A stretch of DNA of 64,000 nucleotides from NCBI GenBank assembly GCA_021787365.1, contig JAJYMB010000061.1, forward strand, positions 1-64,000, read 5' to 3'. The stretch comes from Actinomycetes bacterium. Its GTDB lineage: Bacteria > Actinomycetota > Acidimicrobiia > Acidimicrobiales > Palsa-688. Position numbers and translations under genes: made by a program. Positions 62,657 to 64,000 of this stretch are shown piece by piece (positions within the stretch are counted from its first letter, which is position 1; each line of letters starts with the position of its first letter). A model generated the notes under the pieces. That model did no database searches and was not told where the DNA came from. It worked only from the letters and a program-made list of their open reading frames with translations.

Positions 62657-62686
62657 CTCCCCTCAGAGCGGGCTACGCTTGGCTGG

Positions 62687-63739
62687 ATGTCCCCGCGCAG
62701 TAAGGAGCAAGCTGGCCTCGCTCAGGCTGGCGCCGGGCGCAGGCAACGGGTCACGATAGCCCACATCGCCCTGGCCGCTGGCGTTTCGCCATCAACGGTC
62801 TCCAAGGTCTTGAACGGCAACGCCGAAGTGTCCGCTACCACGCGCCAGCGGGTCCAGGTCCTCCTGGCCGACTTGGGCTACGAGCGCCGTTCCTCCGCAC
62901 AGGCGGGTACCCCGCCTCTTGTCGACCTCATCTTCCAGGAGCTGGAGAGCCCCTGGGCCATGGAGATAATCAAAGGTGCTGTTGCGGCGGCCGCGGAGGT
63001 TGGCCTCAACGTCGCCCTCACCTCCCTGTCGGAGCACGGCAGCGCCCGGTCCTGGCTCGACCACGTCTGCGCCCGGGGCACACGAGGGGTCATCCTCCTG
63101 CTCGCCAGCCTGGACAAGCGGCACAAGGCGGAACTTCGTTCTCGCGGCCTGCCCTTCGCCGTGGTCGACCCGCGCGGAGAGCGCGACCCTACCGTGACGA
63201 CGGTAGGGTCGACCAACTGGGCGGGCGGCTTCAGCGCGACACGCCACCTGATCGAACTGGGCCACCAGCGTATAGGCATGATCTCGGGCCCGATCGACCT
63301 GCTGTGCAGCCGCGCCCGCATGGACGGCTACCGCTCGGCCATGGAGTCAGCCGGCCTGTCGATCGACCCCGACCTCATGGCGTGGGGCGACTTCCACGTA
63401 GACGGGGGGTTCAAGGCAGCCATGGCCATGCTCTCGCTCCCCGCCCGGCCGAGCGCCATCTTCGCCGGCAGCGACCTGCAGGCGCTCGGGGTCTTGGAGG
63501 CTGCCCGGCTCCAGCACGTCCGTGTCCCCTCGGACCTCTCCCTGGTCGGCTTCGACGACCTACCCCTCTCGACGTGGACCTCCCCCCCGCTCACGACCGT
63601 GCGCCAACCGCTCGCCGAGATGGCTTCAACGGCGGTGGGCTTGGTGCTCGGGCTCGGCCGTACCGAAGGTACCCAGGGCCAGAGCGTCGAACTCGCCACG
63701 AGCCTGGTCATCCGAGAGACCAGCGCCCCACCGCACTAG
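62687..63739 (+). CDS. LacI-family regulator of the xyloside locus
   Basis: A 350-residue LacI/GalR regulator. The helix-turn-helix (about 22-48) reads VTIAHIALAAGVSPSTVSKV, followed by the hinge NGNAEVSATTRQRV and a sugar-binding domain with SLVGFDDLPLSTWTSPPLTT. It is divergent from GH3-xylB and precedes a promoter region at the right edge, so it probably represses both sides in the absence of xylose or xylo-oligosaccharides. ATG 62687 is used. Confidence 0.93.
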   Translation: MSPRSKEQAGLAQAGAGRRQRVTIAHIALAAGVSPSTVSKVLNGNAEVSATTRQRVQVLLADLGYERRSSAQAGTPPLVDLIFQELESPWAMEIIKGAVAAAAEVGLNVALTSLSEHGSARSWLDHVCARGTRGVILLLASLDKRHKAELRSRGLPFAVVDPRGERDPTVTTVGSTNWAGGFSATRHLIELGHQRIGMISGPIDLLCSRARMDGYRSAMESAGLSIDPDLMAWGDFHVDGGFKAAMAMLSLPARPSAIFAGSDLQALGVLEAARLQHVRVPSDLSLVGFDDLPLSTWTSPPLTTVRQPLAEMASTAVGLVLGLGRTEGTQGQSVELATSLVIRETSAPPH

Positions 63740-63865
63740 TTCGACCGCCAGGTGCACGCCGTCCCGGGCCGCCGGCACCGGTTGGCTCCCGCCAGTACCT
63801 GTGGTGCGTTGACACGCCACCCGTCGGGGCGCGATGATCAGATCGCTCGAACGGTTCCGCCCAGG

Positions 63866-63881
63866 TACGAAAACTTTCGTA
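63866..63881. promoter_or_regulatory. Candidate LacI-family operator at the right edge
   Basis: TACGAAA-AC-TTTCGTA has perfect 7-bp arms around two bases. It lies 58 bases before the partial gene at the window end and shares CGAAA/TTTCG arms with the two sites flanking the glycosidase operon. It is a good candidate operator of a sugar-utilisation operon continuing to the right. The rest of 63740-63923 shows no gene. Confidence 0.5.
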
Positions 63882-63923
63882 AACAGAGTGAGTCTCGGAG
63901 CAGGAAAGGGGGTAGCGCGAGAC

Positions 63924-64000
63924 GTGGTGAGCGGCTCGGTGCCCACCGCCAAGTCTCCTCGCGCGCTCGGAGCCCGAGTGACTTGCGAAACGGCAAATAA
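63924..64000 (+). CDS. Start of a further gene, cut by the window edge
   Basis: From GTG 63924 the frame stays open to the end (25 codons; VVSGSVPTAKSPRALGARVT then CETAN). AGGAAAGGGGG stands about 11 bases upstream, a good but distant ribosome-binding site, and an operator-like palindrome lies further upstream. The peptide is too short to identify. By context it may belong to a xylose or xyloside uptake or catabolic operon. Confidence 0.3.
   Translation, partial: MVSGSVPTAKSPRALGARVTCETAN

Noticed and set aside
63752-64000. 82-codon open frame at the right edge
   Set aside because: Composition is that of a shadow frame; it runs across the operator-like palindrome and has no ribosome-binding site. 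The frame from 63924 fits the context better.

Overview
The window is about 64 kb of high-GC, densely coded chromosome that reads as an actinobacterium (Actinomycetota). Supporting genes are a WhiB iron-sulfur regulator, a DUF3107 protein, the phosphomutase/DUF3090/SCO1664-family trio, paired ArsA-type ATPases, an RsbW-like/SigB-F pair, InhA-type FabI next to FabG, and CeoB/CeoC-type RCK proteins. A complete System I cytochrome c maturation operon is unusual for the classical mycelial actinobacteria, so a deep lineage such as Acidimicrobiia is a reasonable guess. The phylum call is firm and the class call is tentative. I found no rRNA, tRNA, CRISPR array, transposase or phage gene.

Layout. 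1-2.0 kb: a LacI regulator and a family 5 uracil-DNA glycosylase. 2.0-4.2 kb: an 18-bp tandem array in a divergent promoter region, then the three-gene phosphomutase/DUF3090/kinase-like operon. 4.4-6.5 kb: anti-sigma factor, sigma factor and a lipid kinase. 6.7-11 kb: WhiB, a PdtaS-like histidine kinase, two ArsA ATPases and DUF3107. 11.2-17 kb: a dGTPase-like HD hydrolase, a sulfite-oxidase-like molybdoprotein with a cytochrome b partner, Mrp, a SufR-like regulator and two PilZ proteins. 17-23.8 kb: a minus-strand operon ccmABCDEFGH. 23.9-29.9 kb: an unknown protein, a diguanylate cyclase, a peroxiredoxin, a DrrAB-type ABC exporter and an NfeD/slipin pair. 29.9-38.7 kb: cysS, valS, a bifunctional nuclease, ComF, pyrophosphatase and a type II fatty acid block (acpP, fabI, fabG, fabZ).

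38.9-43.1 kb is a phosphate uptake operon in the order pstB-pstS-pstC-pstA. 43.1-55.3 kb is a potassium island: two RCK proteins, a histidine kinase, KdpE, a 27-residue membrane peptide, KdpF, KdpA, KdpB, KdpC and a separate N-terminal KdpD all run in one direction. Divergent from them is an APC permease fused to an OB-fold. 55.3-58.3 kb holds an aldo/keto reductase, a DUF1028 protein and an M48 peptidase. 58.4-64 kb is a xyloside locus (GH3 glycosidase, xylulokinase, LacI regulator) with several palindromes, and what looks like the start of a further gene at the right edge.

Most operons are translationally coupled: I count about a dozen 4-base ATGA/GTGA/TTGA stop-start overlaps, and these fixed many of the start codons chosen here. 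The most unusual items are the split KdpD sensor flanking the pump it should regulate, the permease-OB fusion, the extra kdp micropeptide, a nested palindrome between valS and the nuclease gene, several young tandem repeats, and a cytochrome b gene whose heme-ligand histidine lies upstream of any normal start codon.
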